Source of the DNA: Actinomycetales bacterium
GTDB lineage: Bacteria > Actinomycetota > Actinomycetes > Actinomycetales > Dermatophilaceae
NCBI GenBank assembly: GCA_012729695.1
Contig: JAAYCP010000093.1
Location: 1-38,815, forward strand
Direction of reading: 5' to 3'
DNA: 38,815 bases
Shown piece by piece: positions 27,260 through 35,851 of the stretch (the stretch's first letter is position 1; each line of letters opens with the position of its first letter). The translations under genes were made by a program, and so were the position numbers. The notes under the pieces are model-generated. The model searched no databases. It worked only from the letters and a program-made list of their open reading frames with translations, and had not been told where the DNA came from.

Positions 27260-27265
27260 ACTCTA
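27260..27265 (-). promoter_or_regulatory. -10 box, leaderless start of PPOX-CNNM operon
   Basis: TAGAGT on the minus strand lies 7 nt before the GTG at 27252. Confidence 0.6.
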
Positions 27266-27291
27266 GAGGGTCGCGGACGCGGACGAATCCC

Positions 27292-28440
27292 TCAGACGAA
27301 GGGAGTGTGGGCGTCGAGCCAGCTGATCCGGCGCAGGTCGTAGGCCCGGCAGGCCGTGCGCAGGTCCGGCCAGACCGTGCCCTCGTTGCGCAGCACGAGA
27401 CCCTCCGGGGTCATCAGTCCGCTCGCGATGAGCGTGACCGGCAGTCCCTTGCGCCCGAGGAGGACGGTCGAGAACTCGACAGCGGACCCCCCGCCGGTGG
27501 TGACGAAGGCGGTCGTCTGGAGCTGCCCGGCGCTCAGACCGTATGCGTAGATCAGCATCCGCCGTTCCCTCGCCAGGTCGACGGCGAGGGTGACGTCGGT
27601 CTGGCTGCCGGTGAACCCCGTGGGGCGGCGCGGTGCGAGCACCCGACGGGTGCTCTTCTGGGCGAAGGCCGTCGCCCCGCTCAGGGTCTCGGTCACGATC
27701 CCGGCGCGCACCGCATACCCCTTGGGCAGGGCGAGCCGGACGCTCAGCCGCTGTGCGCGACCCGCGGCGTGCGGGATGAGCACGACCGGCTCCCGGTGCG
27801 GCTCGAGGAAGGATCGACCGTGCTCGTAGGCCGCCTGCGTCGGGACCGGCTGCGGCGCGACCGGCCGCCGGGGCGCCTGGATGTGCGGGCCGTCGACGTC
27901 GAGGTCGTTGCTCCGGCTGATCTCGGCGAAGCGCTCGCGCAGGAAGCGCGCCTGGATGACGAGAGCGCGCTCGTCGTGCTCGTTCTCCGCACGCTCGATG
28001 TGCTGGGCGACGTCGTAGAGCAGCCGCAGCTGGGTGAGGAGGAGCTCCTGCGCGGGGGTGTGTGGCCCACGCCGCGTCGAGGCGACATAGGCGTCGAGGC
28101 TCTCCGGGACGTACTTGCCGAGGAGATCTCTCAGCGCCGGGCTCATCCTGTCCCCGATCGGTGGGGCGGTGTCCGTAATCGCCCGACCGAGCACGACGGC
28201 CTCGGCGGGTAGCGAGCCGGAGAGGGCGTTGATGCGGGTCACCACCTCGTGTCCGGCCCGGCGCACCGGCGGGCGGGTGGGGTCGCCGTCGCGCAGGTCC
28301 GCGAGCACCTCCTGCCCGGTCCACCCGGTGTAGTCCCGCTCGATCCGCCGCGACGTGATCGTGCGGGCCAGCGACCGCACACCGCCGGCGACCTGGGCCG
28401 CCTGGGCGATCGGTCGCGTGAGCGGATCAGGCAAGGGCAT
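27292..28440 (-). CDS. uncharacterised protein
   Basis: I recognise no family for this 382-aa protein. It has an N-terminal helical region (about 1-165, with SLDAYVASTRRGPHTPAQEL and LRLLYDVAQHIERAENEHDE), a Pro-rich linker (PRRPVAPQPVPTQ, about 185-200), and a C-terminal beta-rich domain (about 225-382). No signal peptide or membrane helix is visible. The ORF track extends to 28668, but the ATG at 28440 follows TAACCT by 7 nt, and the upstream extension overlaps the divergent idi gene. It is transcribed away from idi from a shared 37-bp spacer. Confidence 0.75.
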   Translation of the reverse strand: MPLPDPLTRPIAQAAQVAGGVRSLARTITSRRIERDYTGWTGQEVLADLRDGDPTRPPVRRAGHEVVTRINALSGSLPAEAVVLGRAITDTAPPIGDRMSPALRDLLGKYVPESLDAYVASTRRGPHTPAQELLLTQLRLLYDVAQHIERAENEHDERALVIQARFLRERFAEISRSNDLDVDGPHIQAPRRPVAPQPVPTQAAYEHGRSFLEPHREPVVLIPHAAGRAQRLSVRLALPKGYAVRAGIVTETLSGATAFAQKSTRRVLAPRRPTGFTGSQTDVTLAVDLARERRMLIYAYGLSAGQLQTTAFVTTGGGSAVEFSTVLLGRKGLPVTLIASGLMTPEGLVLRNEGTVWPDLRTACRAYDLRRISWLDAHTPFV

Positions 28441-28447
28441 GCTCTCT

Positions 28448-28453
28448 AGGTTA
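28448..28453 (-). promoter_or_regulatory. -10 box, leaderless start of the 27292-28440 gene
   Basis: TAACCT on the minus strand lies 7 nt before the ATG at 28440. Confidence 0.55.
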
Positions 28454-28463
28454 GGTGACCTGT

Positions 28464-28469
28464 TAGCGT
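28464..28469 (+). promoter_or_regulatory. -10 box, near-leaderless start of idi
   Basis: TAGCGT lies 8 nt before the GTG at 28478. It sits only 10 bp from the opposing -10 box of the divergent gene, so the two promoters overlap. Confidence 0.5.
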
Positions 28470-28477
28470 CGCTGTTC

Positions 28478-29170
28478 GTGAGTGAGACGCCGTCGACCGG
28501 CTCGGACGAGCCCCTGGATCCTGCCGCCTCGAGTGCCGCGGCACCGGAGGGCATAGCAGAGGGCGCGTGGGCCGACGCCGAGTGGAACGACGACACCGTC
28601 GTCCTCGTCGACGAGTCGGGCCGGGCGACCGGCACAGGCGCCAAGTCGCAGATCCACCACGAGAGCACCCCGCTGCACCTCGCCTTCTCCTGCTACATCT
28701 TCGACGCGCAGGACCGGTTCCTCGTGACCATGCGTGCGCGCTCCAAGCCGAGCTTCCCCGGCGTCGTCACGAACTCGTGCTGCGGCCACCCCCGCCCCGG
28801 AGAGGCACTGGCCGAGGCCGCCCGGCGGCGGGCCGGGAGCGAGCTCGGGCTGAAGCTCGATGAGATCTGGCTCGTGCTGCCCGAGTTCCGCTACCGGGCG
28901 ACGTCGGCCAACGGTCTGGTCGAGAACGAGATCTGCCCCGTGTATGCGGCGCGCACCTCCTCCCCCGACCTCGCCCTGGATCGCAGCGAGGTGGAGGAGG
29001 CCGAGTGGGTGCCGTGGCAGGAGTTCGCCGCCTCGGTCCTCTCGGGCGAGCGCGAGGTCTCGCGGTGGTGCGCCGAGCAGGTGCCCCAGCTCACCGCCCT
29101 CGGGAGCACCCCGGCCGACTGGCCGGCAGCCGACGAATCGCGGCTGCCGGCGGCAGCGCGCCAGGCCTGA
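28478..29170 (+). CDS. idi: isopentenyl-diphosphate delta-isomerase, type 1
   Basis: Interconverts IPP and DMAPP for isoprenoid synthesis. The 230-aa Nudix-fold protein has the catalytic-Cys motif TNSCCGHP (Cys at about 101-102, family usually TNTCCGHP), the Nudix-like GEALAEAARRRAGSELG, and the active-site ENEICPVY. The first 40 residues are acidic, low-complexity and poorly conserved in the family. The ORF track starts at 28355, but the GTG at 28478 is supported by the -10 box and avoids overlap with the divergent gene. Confidence 0.93.
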   Translation: MSETPSTGSDEPLDPAASSAAAPEGIAEGAWADAEWNDDTVVLVDESGRATGTGAKSQIHHESTPLHLAFSCYIFDAQDRFLVTMRARSKPSFPGVVTNSCCGHPRPGEALAEAARRRAGSELGLKLDEIWLVLPEFRYRATSANGLVENEICPVYAARTSSPDLALDRSEVEEAEWVPWQEFAASVLSGEREVSRWCAEQVPQLTALGSTPADWPAADESRLPAAARQA

Positions 29171-29199
29171 GCCCGCCTGAGCCACACTCTGGCGCAGCC

Positions 29200-29212
29200 G
29201 CCCGTAACGGGC
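29200..29212. terminator. small hairpin between idi and ppk2
   Basis: GCCCG/CGGGC with a TAA loop, between convergent genes. Weak as a terminator. Confidence 0.3.
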
Positions 29213-29262
29213 CGAGCGCACCCGCGCCACGCATACCCGGGAAGCCTGAGATCCCTTGGGAA

Positions 29263-30159
29263 TCAGTCGCCTTCGGTCAGCTTCGCGCGACGGACGATGA
29301 GGTCATCGGGCGGGTAGACGACCGAGGCGTCCTTGCCCTCGTAGTCGAACTGGTTGAGGAAGGCGCGCATCGCGTTGATCCGACCGCGCTTCTTGTCGTT
29401 GCTCTTGACGGTCAGCCAGGGGGCGTACTTCTTGTCCGTGAGGGCGAACATCGCCTCCTTGGCGGCCGTGTAGTCGTCCCAGCGGTCGAGGGACTCCAGG
29501 TCCATCGGCGAGAGCTTCCAGCGACGGACCGGGTCGATCTGCCGGATCGCGAAGCGGGTGCGCTGCTCGTCCCGGGTGACGGAGAACCACAGCTTCGTCA
29601 CGGTGATGCCGGACTCGATGAGCATCCGCTCGAAGGCCGGCGCCTGGCGCATGAAGACGTCGTACTCCTCGTCCGTGCAGAACCCCATGACACGCTCCAC
29701 ACCCGCGCGGTTGTACCAGGACCGGTCGAACAGGACGATCTCACCGGAGGTGGGGAGCCGCTGGATGTAGCGCTGGAAGTACCACTGCCCGGCCTCGGTG
29801 TTCGACGGCTTGTCGAGCGCGACGACGCGCGCAGCACGAGGGTTGAGGTGCTCCATGAAGCGCTTGATCGTGCCACCCTTGCCGGCTGCGTCGCGCCCCT
29901 CGAAGATGACGATGTGCTTGTGTCCCTGGTCCTGGGACCAGTACTGGAACTTGAGGAGCTCGACCTGGAGCAGGTACTTCTCCCGGTCGTAGACGTCGCG
30001 GTCCAGGAGCTCGTCGTAGGGGTAGTCCTCGCGCCAGGTCTCGACCGCCTTGCCGTCCGGACGCAGCAGGATCGCGTCCTCCCCCTCGCGGTTGCCGACG
30101 GTGTAGCCCTCTTCCACGAGTGAGTCGATGTACTCGCGAAGGGCCATCTTCTGGACCAT
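29263..30159 (-). CDS. ppk2: polyphosphate kinase 2
   Basis: Phosphorylates a nucleoside diphosphate from polyphosphate, or the reverse. The 298-aa single-domain (class I-like) protein has Walker A FEGRDAAGKGGTIKR (86-100), Walker B region GEIVLFDRSWYNRAG (about 139-153) and the lid RWKLSPMDLESLDRWDDYT. In class I/III PPK2 the preference for ADP or GDP cannot be read from these motifs alone. The ATG at 30159 has GAAGGAGA 5-6 nt upstream. An in-frame ATG lies four codons later. It follows the M14-type gene on the same strand by 111 bp. Confidence 0.93.
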   Translation of the reverse strand: MVQKMALREYIDSLVEEGYTVGNREGEDAILLRPDGKAVETWREDYPYDELLDRDVYDREKYLLQVELLKFQYWSQDQGHKHIVIFEGRDAAGKGGTIKRFMEHLNPRAARVVALDKPSNTEAGQWYFQRYIQRLPTSGEIVLFDRSWYNRAGVERVMGFCTDEEYDVFMRQAPAFERMLIESGITVTKLWFSVTRDEQRTRFAIRQIDPVRRWKLSPMDLESLDRWDDYTAAKEAMFALTDKKYAPWLTVKSNDKKRGRINAMRAFLNQFDYEGKDASVVYPPDDLIVRRAKLTEGD

Positions 30160-30270
30160 GAGCGTCTCCTTCTTCCTTCGGCCGCGTCGTTGTCGGCCGT
30201 GTGTGTCTTCCAGTCCTCTTGTCTTTCAGTCCCGGCCCGTGCTTCCCCGCGGTCTCATCAGGCCTTCTCC

Positions 30271-31383
30271 TCAGCCGTGCTCGTCAAGTGTGGTCGCGTC
30301 CGGATCGCCGTCGTGCTCACCTTCGTGGGCGAGCCCGGCCTGTGCATCCCCTGGGTCCCGCGAGTCCCTGGCACCACTCGCAGCAGGAGCCGCCGCAGCC
30401 AATGCGCTTGCCACCGGCTCGATCTCGGCGATGTGCGCGATCGCGTCCCCGCGGTTGACCAGGGGCGCCTCGGTCAGTCCGACGACCACCCCGGAGCGGT
30501 CCGCGCGCACGAGCCGCAGCGTGCGTCCGAAGGAGTTGGTGAGCGATCCGAGCCGGTCGCCCACGGTGACCTGGTCGCCGAGCTCGACGTCGGTCTTGAG
30601 GATCCCGGTCGTCCGCGCTCTGACCCACCCGCTGCGCCGGGTGACGAGCGGTGGGGTCTCCGGCGGCGGCGGTGCCGAGTCGACCATGTCGAGGTGGTGC
30701 AGCACCCGCAGCACGCCCGCGACCCCCGCGTCGATGGCCCAGTCGTCGAAGCGCCAGGCCTCGCCGGCCTCGTAGAGGAGCACGCGTGAGCCCCGCTCCC
30801 GGGCGGCCGAGCGGAGCGACCCGTCGCGCAGTCGCGCGTGGTAGAGCAGCGGGGCGTGGAACGCCTCGGCGAGAGCACGGGTATGCGGGTCGTCGAGGTC
30901 GCAGCGGATCTGCGGGAGGTTCGAGCGACGATCCGACCCCGTGTGCAGGTCGATGCCGACCGAGCACTTGTCGACCACCTCGGTCATCATCAGGTGCGCG
31001 ATACGGGAGGCGAGCGATCCACGAGGCGATCCCGGGAAGCTGCGGTTGAGGTCGCGCCGGTCGGGCAGGTAGCGGTCGCCGCTCGTGAAGCCGAAGACGT
31101 TGACGATCGGGACGGCGATGAGGGTGCCGCGCAGGGTCTTGGCGGAGAGCCGGCTCATGACCTGCCGGATCACCTCGACACCGACCACCTCGTCCCCGTG
31201 GATGGCCGCGTTGATCCACACCGTCGGGCCGTCCGTGCGGCCGTGGATGACCCGCACCGGAAGGCTCACGGCGGCGCCGGTGACGAGAGTGGTGATGGGG
31301 ATCTCGAGCTCCCGGCTCGAGCCCGGGCGGACCCGGACCGCCCCGATCCCGAACGACGGTCGTCGGGAGCGGGTGGCGGTCAC
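30271..31383 (-). CDS. succinylglutamate desuccinylase/aspartoacylase-family (M14-like) zinc hydrolase
   Basis: A 370-aa predicted Zn-dependent amidohydrolase. Zinc ligands are in AAIHGDEVVG (His62, Glu65) and GIDLHTG (His147). The substrate loop DRRDLNRSFPG is also present. Residues about 255-330 form a lipoyl-like barrel (GILKTDVELGDQVTVGDRLG), seen in this subfamily. The C-terminal 45 residues are Ala/Asp/Gly-rich. Family members often lie next to RimK-type ligases and RimB-type proteases, both encoded 1-3 kb away, so a role in trimming glutamylated or otherwise modified peptides is plausible by context. The GTG start has AAAGGATGG about 5 nt before it. Confidence 0.85.
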   Translation of the reverse strand: MTATRSRRPSFGIGAVRVRPGSSRELEIPITTLVTGAAVSLPVRVIHGRTDGPTVWINAAIHGDEVVGVEVIRQVMSRLSAKTLRGTLIAVPIVNVFGFTSGDRYLPDRRDLNRSFPGSPRGSLASRIAHLMMTEVVDKCSVGIDLHTGSDRRSNLPQIRCDLDDPHTRALAEAFHAPLLYHARLRDGSLRSAARERGSRVLLYEAGEAWRFDDWAIDAGVAGVLRVLHHLDMVDSAPPPPETPPLVTRRSGWVRARTTGILKTDVELGDQVTVGDRLGSLTNSFGRTLRLVRADRSGVVVGLTEAPLVNRGDAIAHIAEIEPVASALAAAAPAASGARDSRDPGDAQAGLAHEGEHDGDPDATTLDEHG

Positions 31384-31463
31384 GCGCCCATCCTTTCATC
31401 CCAGGTTCCCGCGGAGTCGGGAATCCCCTTGCCCCGCGTGGCAGCCCGCACCAGCATGGAGCG

Positions 31464-32489
31464 ATGACCAGCGCATACCTCCTGCGGACCGAGCGGCTCA
31501 CGGTCCGCCCGGTGCGCGAGTCGGACATCGACGCCCTCACGGCCTACCGCAACGACCCGGAGGTCTCGGCCCTCCAGGACTGGGACCTGCCCTACCCGCG
31601 CGAGCGGGCCGAGCGGCTCGTGGCCGCGCAGGCCGGCCGCGAGGACCTCTCGCCCGGGACGAGGACGCAGCTCGGCATCGAGCTGGATGGCGCGCTCGTT
31701 GGCGACGTCTATGTCGGGGTCGTCGAGGAGGGCGGCGTCGCCGAGATCGGATTCACCCTCGCGCGGGAGCACCAGGGCATGGGGTATGCGGTGGAGGCCG
31801 TCTCGGCAGTCGTCGACGACCTCGTGGACCGGCTCGGCATCCACCGGGTCACCGCGCAGCTCTCGCCGCAGAACCTTGCCTCGGCTCGGCTGCTCGAACG
31901 GATCGGCATGGAGCTCGAGTCGCTGTCGCCGAAGTCCTACTGGTGGCGCGGGGCCTGGGACGACAACCTCGTCTACGCGATGAGCGCGGACGACCGGCGC
32001 TCGTGGCGGGCGCGGCCACTCACGCCGCCGGCCGAGGTGCGACTCGTGCCGATCACCGAGGCCACCCATCGCACCTACGAGCGACTGGCCACCCACTGGA
32101 CGCAGCAACGGTTCGTCGCCACCGTGTCGCAGTCCTTCGGCGATGCCCTCTTCCCGGGTGAGCACGAGGGGGTGCCGATCGTGCCCGTGCTCCACGGCAT
32201 CGAGGCCAACGGCGAGCCGGTCGGGTTCCTCATGTATGCGGCGGGCGACGAGGTGCAGCCCCGGCCCTACCTCTGGCGGTTCCTCATCGACCGGCGGCAC
32301 CAGGGCCGCGGGATCGGCCGGCGCGCGCTGGGCGCCTTCGTCGACCAGGTCCGCAGCGAGGGTCGCCCCGGGATCATCGTCAGCTGGGTGCCCGGCCCGG
32401 GCACTCCCGAGGCGTTCTACCTCGCGGTCGGCTTCGTCCCCACCGGAGAGATCCACGACGGCGAGGTGGTCGCCCGGCTCACCCTCTGA
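31464..32489 (+). CDS. two-domain GNAT acetyltransferase
   Basis: A 341-aa protein with two GNAT modules in tandem. Residues 1-170 are RimJ/RimL-like: LRTERLTVRPVRESDIDAL, the acetyl-CoA loop REHQGMGYAVEA, and NLASARLLERIGM. Residues about 190-341 are a second GNAT with the canonical acetyl-CoA motif RRHQGRGIGRRAL and the C-terminal FYLAVGFVPTG. Such fusions may act on two amines, or use one domain as a regulator. The substrate is unknown. It lies between the M14-type hydrolase (divergent) and rimB (convergent). CAGCAT lies 6 nt before the ATG. A palindromic repeat follows the stop. Confidence 0.88.
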   Translation: MTSAYLLRTERLTVRPVRESDIDALTAYRNDPEVSALQDWDLPYPRERAERLVAAQAGREDLSPGTRTQLGIELDGALVGDVYVGVVEEGGVAEIGFTLAREHQGMGYAVEAVSAVVDDLVDRLGIHRVTAQLSPQNLASARLLERIGMELESLSPKSYWWRGAWDDNLVYAMSADDRRSWRARPLTPPAEVRLVPITEATHRTYERLATHWTQQRFVATVSQSFGDALFPGEHEGVPIVPVLHGIEANGEPVGFLMYAAGDEVQPRPYLWRFLIDRRHQGRGIGRRALGAFVDQVRSEGRPGIIVSWVPGPGTPEAFYLAVGFVPTGEIHDGEVVARLTL

Positions 32490-32514
32490 AACCGGCCCTC
32501 GCCAGATCAGCGGC

Positions 32515-32550
32515 CGTACCAGAACGTGACAATAGGAACGTTCTGGTACG
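32515..32550 (+). repeat. 36-bp palindromic repeat, copy 3
   Basis: Arms GTACCAGAACGT/ACGTTCTGGTAC, spacer GACAATAGGA, flanking C/G. It lies between the convergent ends of the GNAT and rimB-like genes and could serve there as a bidirectional terminator. No T-tract follows. Confidence 0.95.
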
Positions 32551-32572
32551 CCCCGCTCGACCCAGGTGCCGA

Positions 32573-33058
32573 CTACTTACCCCAGTTCTTCCGGCGGGTA
32601 GACCGCTTGGGGCGAGGTCCCGCATACGAGAGCCGGGCGTCGACGAGATAACCCTGGGCGAGCGCCTCGCGCCCGATGAGCATCCGGAAGCCCATCTCGT
32701 CGCGGTCCGTGAGGGTGACCTCGGCGGTGATCTTCTTGCGGGCCAGCGTCATTCCCATGAGGACGACATAGCGTTCCTCGACGTGCCCGGAGGAGCTGCG
32801 GACCGGCCTGCGGTCGTGGACGGGGAGCTCGACGACGACCGCGTCGGCATCAGTCGCCTGCCACGGGTGGATGGCGAACCGGACGCACGTGCGACCGTCC
32901 GAGACGACCTCCTGGAGGTGGAAGGCGTGCAGTGCGGAGGTCTTGGCGCCGGTGTCGATCTTGGCCTTGGTCCACGGCACACCTAGGCTGCTCATCCGGA
33001 CCCACTCTCGCCAACCGACGACGACGTCCGAGTCGTCTCTGTCGGAGGGCTGGGTCAC
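32573..33058 (-). CDS. rimB: RimB-like retropepsin-fold (ATP-dependent zinc protease) protein
   Basis: A 161-aa protein of the RimK/LysX-associated aspartic-protease-like family. The N-terminal VVGWREWVRM leads to the active-site-like KIDTGAKTSALHA (DTG at 35-37, His44). Conserved R-S-SGHVEERYVV and MLIGREAL follow. In Pseudomonas, RimB works with RimK in modifying ribosomal protein S6. Here it diverges from rimK with 47 bp between start codons. The GTG at 33058 is kept because the conserved WREWV segment precedes the next Met. The C-terminus is basic. Confidence 0.85.
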   Translation of the reverse strand: MTQPSDRDDSDVVVGWREWVRMSSLGVPWTKAKIDTGAKTSALHAFHLQEVVSDGRTCVRFAIHPWQATDADAVVVELPVHDRRPVRSSSGHVEERYVVLMGMTLARKKITAEVTLTDRDEMGFRMLIGREALAQGYLVDARLSYAGPRPKRSTRRKNWGK

Positions 33059-33105
33059 CGCTCAATCTTGTCATCCGCCCACCTCACCTCTGGCAGGTTC
33101 GCTCC

Positions 33106-34293
33106 ATGAAGCTTGCGATTCTCTCGCGCGCGCTGACGTCCTACTCCACCCAACGCCTCCGGGCGGCGGCGCTGGACCGCGGGCACCAGGTGCGGGTGCT
33201 CAACACCCTCCGCTTCGCGATCGACCTGTCGGGCAGCGAGCCCGACCTGCACTACCGCGGCCGGCCGCTGTCGACCTACGACGCCATCCTGCCTCGTATC
33301 GGGAACTCGGTGACCTACTTCGGCACGGCGGTCGTGCGTCAGTTCGAGCAGATGGACGTCTACACCCCGAACACGGCGAACGGCATCGCCAACTCGCGGG
33401 ACAAGCTTCGCGCGACCCAGATCCTCTCCCGGCACAACATCGGTATGCCGGCGACGGCCTTCGTGCGTAACCGGGCCGACGTCATCCCCGCGATCGAGAT
33501 GGTCGGCGGCGCACCCGTCGTCATCAAGCTCCTCGAAGGCACGCAGGGCATCGGCGTCATCCTCGCCCCGGAGCTCAAGATCGCCGAGGCCATCATCGAG
33601 ACCCTCCACGGCACGAACCAGCAGGTGCTCATCCAGGCCTTCGTCCGGGAGAGCCGCGGGCGTGACATCCGCGCCATCGTCGTCGGGGACCGGGTCGTGG
33701 CGGCGATGCGGCGGGTGGCCCAGGGCGACGAGTTCCGCTCCAACGTCCACCGCGGCGGCCTGGTCGAGCCGGTCACGCTCGACCCGGCGTTCGAGGAGGT
33801 CGCCGTGCGCTCGGCCCAGATCATGGGGCTGCGGATCGCCGGCGTCGACATGCTCGAGGGCAACGACGGACCGCTCGTCATGGAGGTCAACTCCTCTCCA
33901 GGCCTCGAGGGGATCGAGTCGGCGACCAAGCTCGACGTCGCGGGCGCGATGATCGACTACATCGCGAACCAGGTCGGTTTCCCCGAGATCGACGTCCGGC
34001 AGCGGCTCACCGTCTCCACCGGCTACGGCGTCGCCGAGATCGTCGTCCTCCCTGGTGCGGACCTCGTCGGCAAGACGCTGAGCGAGTCGGGTCTGCTCGA
34101 GCGGGACATCACCGTCCTCACCCTGCACCGGGGTGCGCACGTCCAGCCGAACCCGCGCGGCAACCGCAAGCTCGAGGACGGCGACCGGCTGCTCTGCTTC
34201 GGCAAGCTCGAGGAGATGCGCGACCTCATCCCGCAGCGCCGCAAGCGTCGCCAGCGGGTCAAGAAGCTGCCGAAGCAGCCGATCCACGACTGA
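33106..34293 (+). CDS. rimK: RimK-type ATP-grasp glutamate ligase fused to RCK_C (TrkA-C) domain
   Basis: A 395-aa protein. Residues 1-290 are RimK-like ATP-grasp ligase: SRDKLRATQILSRHNIGMP, the glycine loop LLEGTQGIGV, and the Mg-binding MEVNSSPGLEGIE. RimK adds glutamates to the C-terminus of S6 or makes poly-alpha-glutamate. Residues about 305-370 form an RCK_C/TrkA-C domain (AEIVVLPGADLVGKTLSES with LEDGDRLLCFG), normally a ligand-binding regulator of K+ channels. A very basic tail (QRRKRRQRVKKLPK) ends it. E. coli RimK lacks the RCK_C domain and tail. The ATG at 33106 has CAGGTT 6 nt before it. The ORF-track extension to 32932 is spurious. Confidence 0.92.
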   Translation: MKLAILSRALTSYSTQRLRAAALDRGHQVRVLNTLRFAIDLSGSEPDLHYRGRPLSTYDAILPRIGNSVTYFGTAVVRQFEQMDVYTPNTANGIANSRDKLRATQILSRHNIGMPATAFVRNRADVIPAIEMVGGAPVVIKLLEGTQGIGVILAPELKIAEAIIETLHGTNQQVLIQAFVRESRGRDIRAIVVGDRVVAAMRRVAQGDEFRSNVHRGGLVEPVTLDPAFEEVAVRSAQIMGLRIAGVDMLEGNDGPLVMEVNSSPGLEGIESATKLDVAGAMIDYIANQVGFPEIDVRQRLTVSTGYGVAEIVVLPGADLVGKTLSESGLLERDITVLTLHRGAHVQPNPRGNRKLEDGDRLLCFGKLEEMRDLIPQRRKRRQRVKKLPKQPIHD

Positions 34294-34328
34294 GCCGCTC
34301 CTGCCCGGAACGCGCTTGCGTGAGCGGC
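34294..34328. terminator. hairpin between rimK and serine hydrolase
   Basis: GCCGCTC/GAGCGGC 7-bp outer stem with an inner ACGC/GCGT stem, filling the 38-bp gap between convergent stops. Confidence 0.55.
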
Positions 34329-34331
34329 GCT

Positions 34332-35036
34332 CTACTGCCTGAGTCGCTGGGTCAGCCGGGCGGCGAGGCGGTTCATCTGCTCGACGTGCGCGTCGTCGCC
34401 GTCCGACTGGCGCACAGCCGGACCGACGGCGTCGGTGATGATCGCCACCGCATACTCACCGACGATGCCCATCTGCCGGGTCTCGGTGGTCGGGGTGAGC
34501 CACCCGCCCTTGACTGCCCGCGCGCCGATGGTCGCCAGACCCCAGCGCTGGGAGGCGATCGGCTGCATGGCCCCGAGGAGGTATGCGCTGGTCGCCGGGG
34601 AGACGATCTCGCCCCTCGCGAGGGCCGCCATGAAGGTGACCTGGTCCTCGACCGCCCACTCCATCGCCACCTCCCGTTCGACGGGCACCGCGGTGCGTTC
34701 GTCACCGGCGTCGGCGAGGACCGCCTGCACCTTCGCCTGGCGGTCGCCGGCGATGGCCTGTCTCATGGCGAGGAGAGAGTCCTGGTCCGACTCGCTCATT
34801 GCACGCCGGACCCACTCGTTCTGCTCGCTCGCGAGGCGGGCCGGGTCCCCGCCGACCCGGTCGGTGATGAACGCAGCGGCGATGAGCACCTTGGACGTCG
34901 ACCAGGCCCGCTGCCTCGGCACCGAGCCCTCGACGACGATCCTGTGCGGCTCCTCGATGGGGGCGAACGCCCAGGCGTTGACGGTGTCGCCGCGCAAGGA
35001 GGGCTCGGCGCGCTCGTCGGACGGGATCGGGGGCAT
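34332..35036 (-). CDS. class-A-beta-lactamase-like serine hydrolase (no signal peptide)
   Basis: A 234-aa protein with the penicillin-recognising-enzyme layout: WSTSKVLIAAAF (SxxK, Ser46/Lys49), MSESDQDSLL at the SDN position and VKGGWL at the KTG position. The second and third motifs deviate from true beta-lactamases. With no export signal it is probably cytoplasmic, so it is more likely an esterase/amidase-like hydrolase than a beta-lactamase. The ATG at 35036 has GAGGAG 4-5 nt upstream. The ORF-track start at 35096 has none. It is likely in an operon with the LON-domain gene 90 bp upstream. Confidence 0.75.
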   Translation of the reverse strand: MPPIPSDERAEPSLRGDTVNAWAFAPIEEPHRIVVEGSVPRQRAWSTSKVLIAAAFITDRVGGDPARLASEQNEWVRRAMSESDQDSLLAMRQAIAGDRQAKVQAVLADAGDERTAVPVEREVAMEWAVEDQVTFMAALARGEIVSPATSAYLLGAMQPIASQRWGLATIGARAVKGGWLTPTTETRQMGIVGEYAVAIITDAVGPAVRQSDGDDAHVEQMNRLAARLTQRLRQ

Positions 35037-35126
35037 GGGACTCCTCAGCTGGGCTGGCGAGTGGGGGCCGGCGGCGACTCTCGTCGGCGAAATCACGACG
35101 CCGTCCCCTGGGGTGCAGGGGTGGGG

Positions 35127-35807
35127 TCAGTTGGTGCTCGGCGGGGTGAGGCCGTACCTGTCCACCGGCGTCAGGCGCATCCCGGCGAACAGGTGCGTCT
35201 CCCGGTGCAGGAGGCGGGCGACGGTGTGCAACCGCTGGACCGGGTCGTCCGCCTCGAGCACGGCCTGGCGGTCCTCGAGCGGCAGGCGGATCGCCTGGGC
35301 CAGCTCGTAGGCGAGGCGCTCGGGCGGGATGGCGTCGGCGACCGCATCGCGCGGCGGGGGCTGGCCGGTGGCCGCGAGAACGAACGCGTCGAAGGCCTCC
35401 CTCGCGCGAGCCGCCGCCTGGGCGAGGGCCTCCGGCGCGACGGGGGCGTCCTCGAGCCAGGCCACCTCCCCGACGAGGTAAGGCTTCTCGTCCTCGATGA
35501 CCTCCACGATGCGCATCCGCTGGCCGCCCACCGAGTCGATGGCGAAGGTCACCCCCGTCGGGCCGCCGACGCCGCGGACGGCAGCGGTGAGCAGTGCGGC
35601 GGTGCCGACCGACTCGAGCTCGGGCAGCCGTTCGTCACCGACCTCGTGCCCTCGGCGGATTGCGACGACACCGAACCGTCGGTCCCCCTCGGGCCGGCGG
35701 CTCAGGTCGCTCAGCAGCTCGAGGTAGCGCGGCTCGAAGAGGCGTAGGGGCAGGCGTCCTCCGGGGAAGAGCACGGTCCCCAGCGGGAAGAGCGGCAGCC
35801 TCGACAT
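35127..35807 (-). CDS. LON peptidase substrate-binding-domain protein
   Basis: A 226-aa stand-alone Lon N-terminal (PUA-like) domain with no ATPase or protease part. Diagnostic features are LPLFPLGTVLFPGGRLPLRLFEPRYLELL at the N-terminus, then FGVVAIRRG and the helical C-terminal half. Related free-standing proteins have no proven function but may bind substrates for degradation. The ATG at 35807 follows TACGGT by 6 nt. Confidence 0.9.
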   Translation of the reverse strand: MSRLPLFPLGTVLFPGGRLPLRLFEPRYLELLSDLSRRPEGDRRFGVVAIRRGHEVGDERLPELESVGTAALLTAAVRGVGGPTGVTFAIDSVGGQRMRIVEVIEDEKPYLVGEVAWLEDAPVAPEALAQAAARAREAFDAFVLAATGQPPPRDAVADAIPPERLAYELAQAIRLPLEDRQAVLEADDPVQRLHTVARLLHRETHLFAGMRLTPVDRYGLTPPSTN

Positions 35808-35813
35808 AGCACC

Positions 35814-35819
35814 ACCGTA
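35814..35819 (-). promoter_or_regulatory. -10 box, leaderless start of LON-domain gene
   Basis: TACGGT on the minus strand lies 6 nt before the ATG at 35807. Confidence 0.55.
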
Positions 35820-35851
35820 GGACGGTGTGCGCAGGCGCTCGAGGGTGGGGA

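Noticed and set aside
32515-32550. Palindromic repeat as a simple intrinsic terminator
   Set aside because: The position after convergent genes would fit, but there is no T-tract, the spacer is conserved, and two copies lie inside a coding sequence, so termination cannot be its only explanation.
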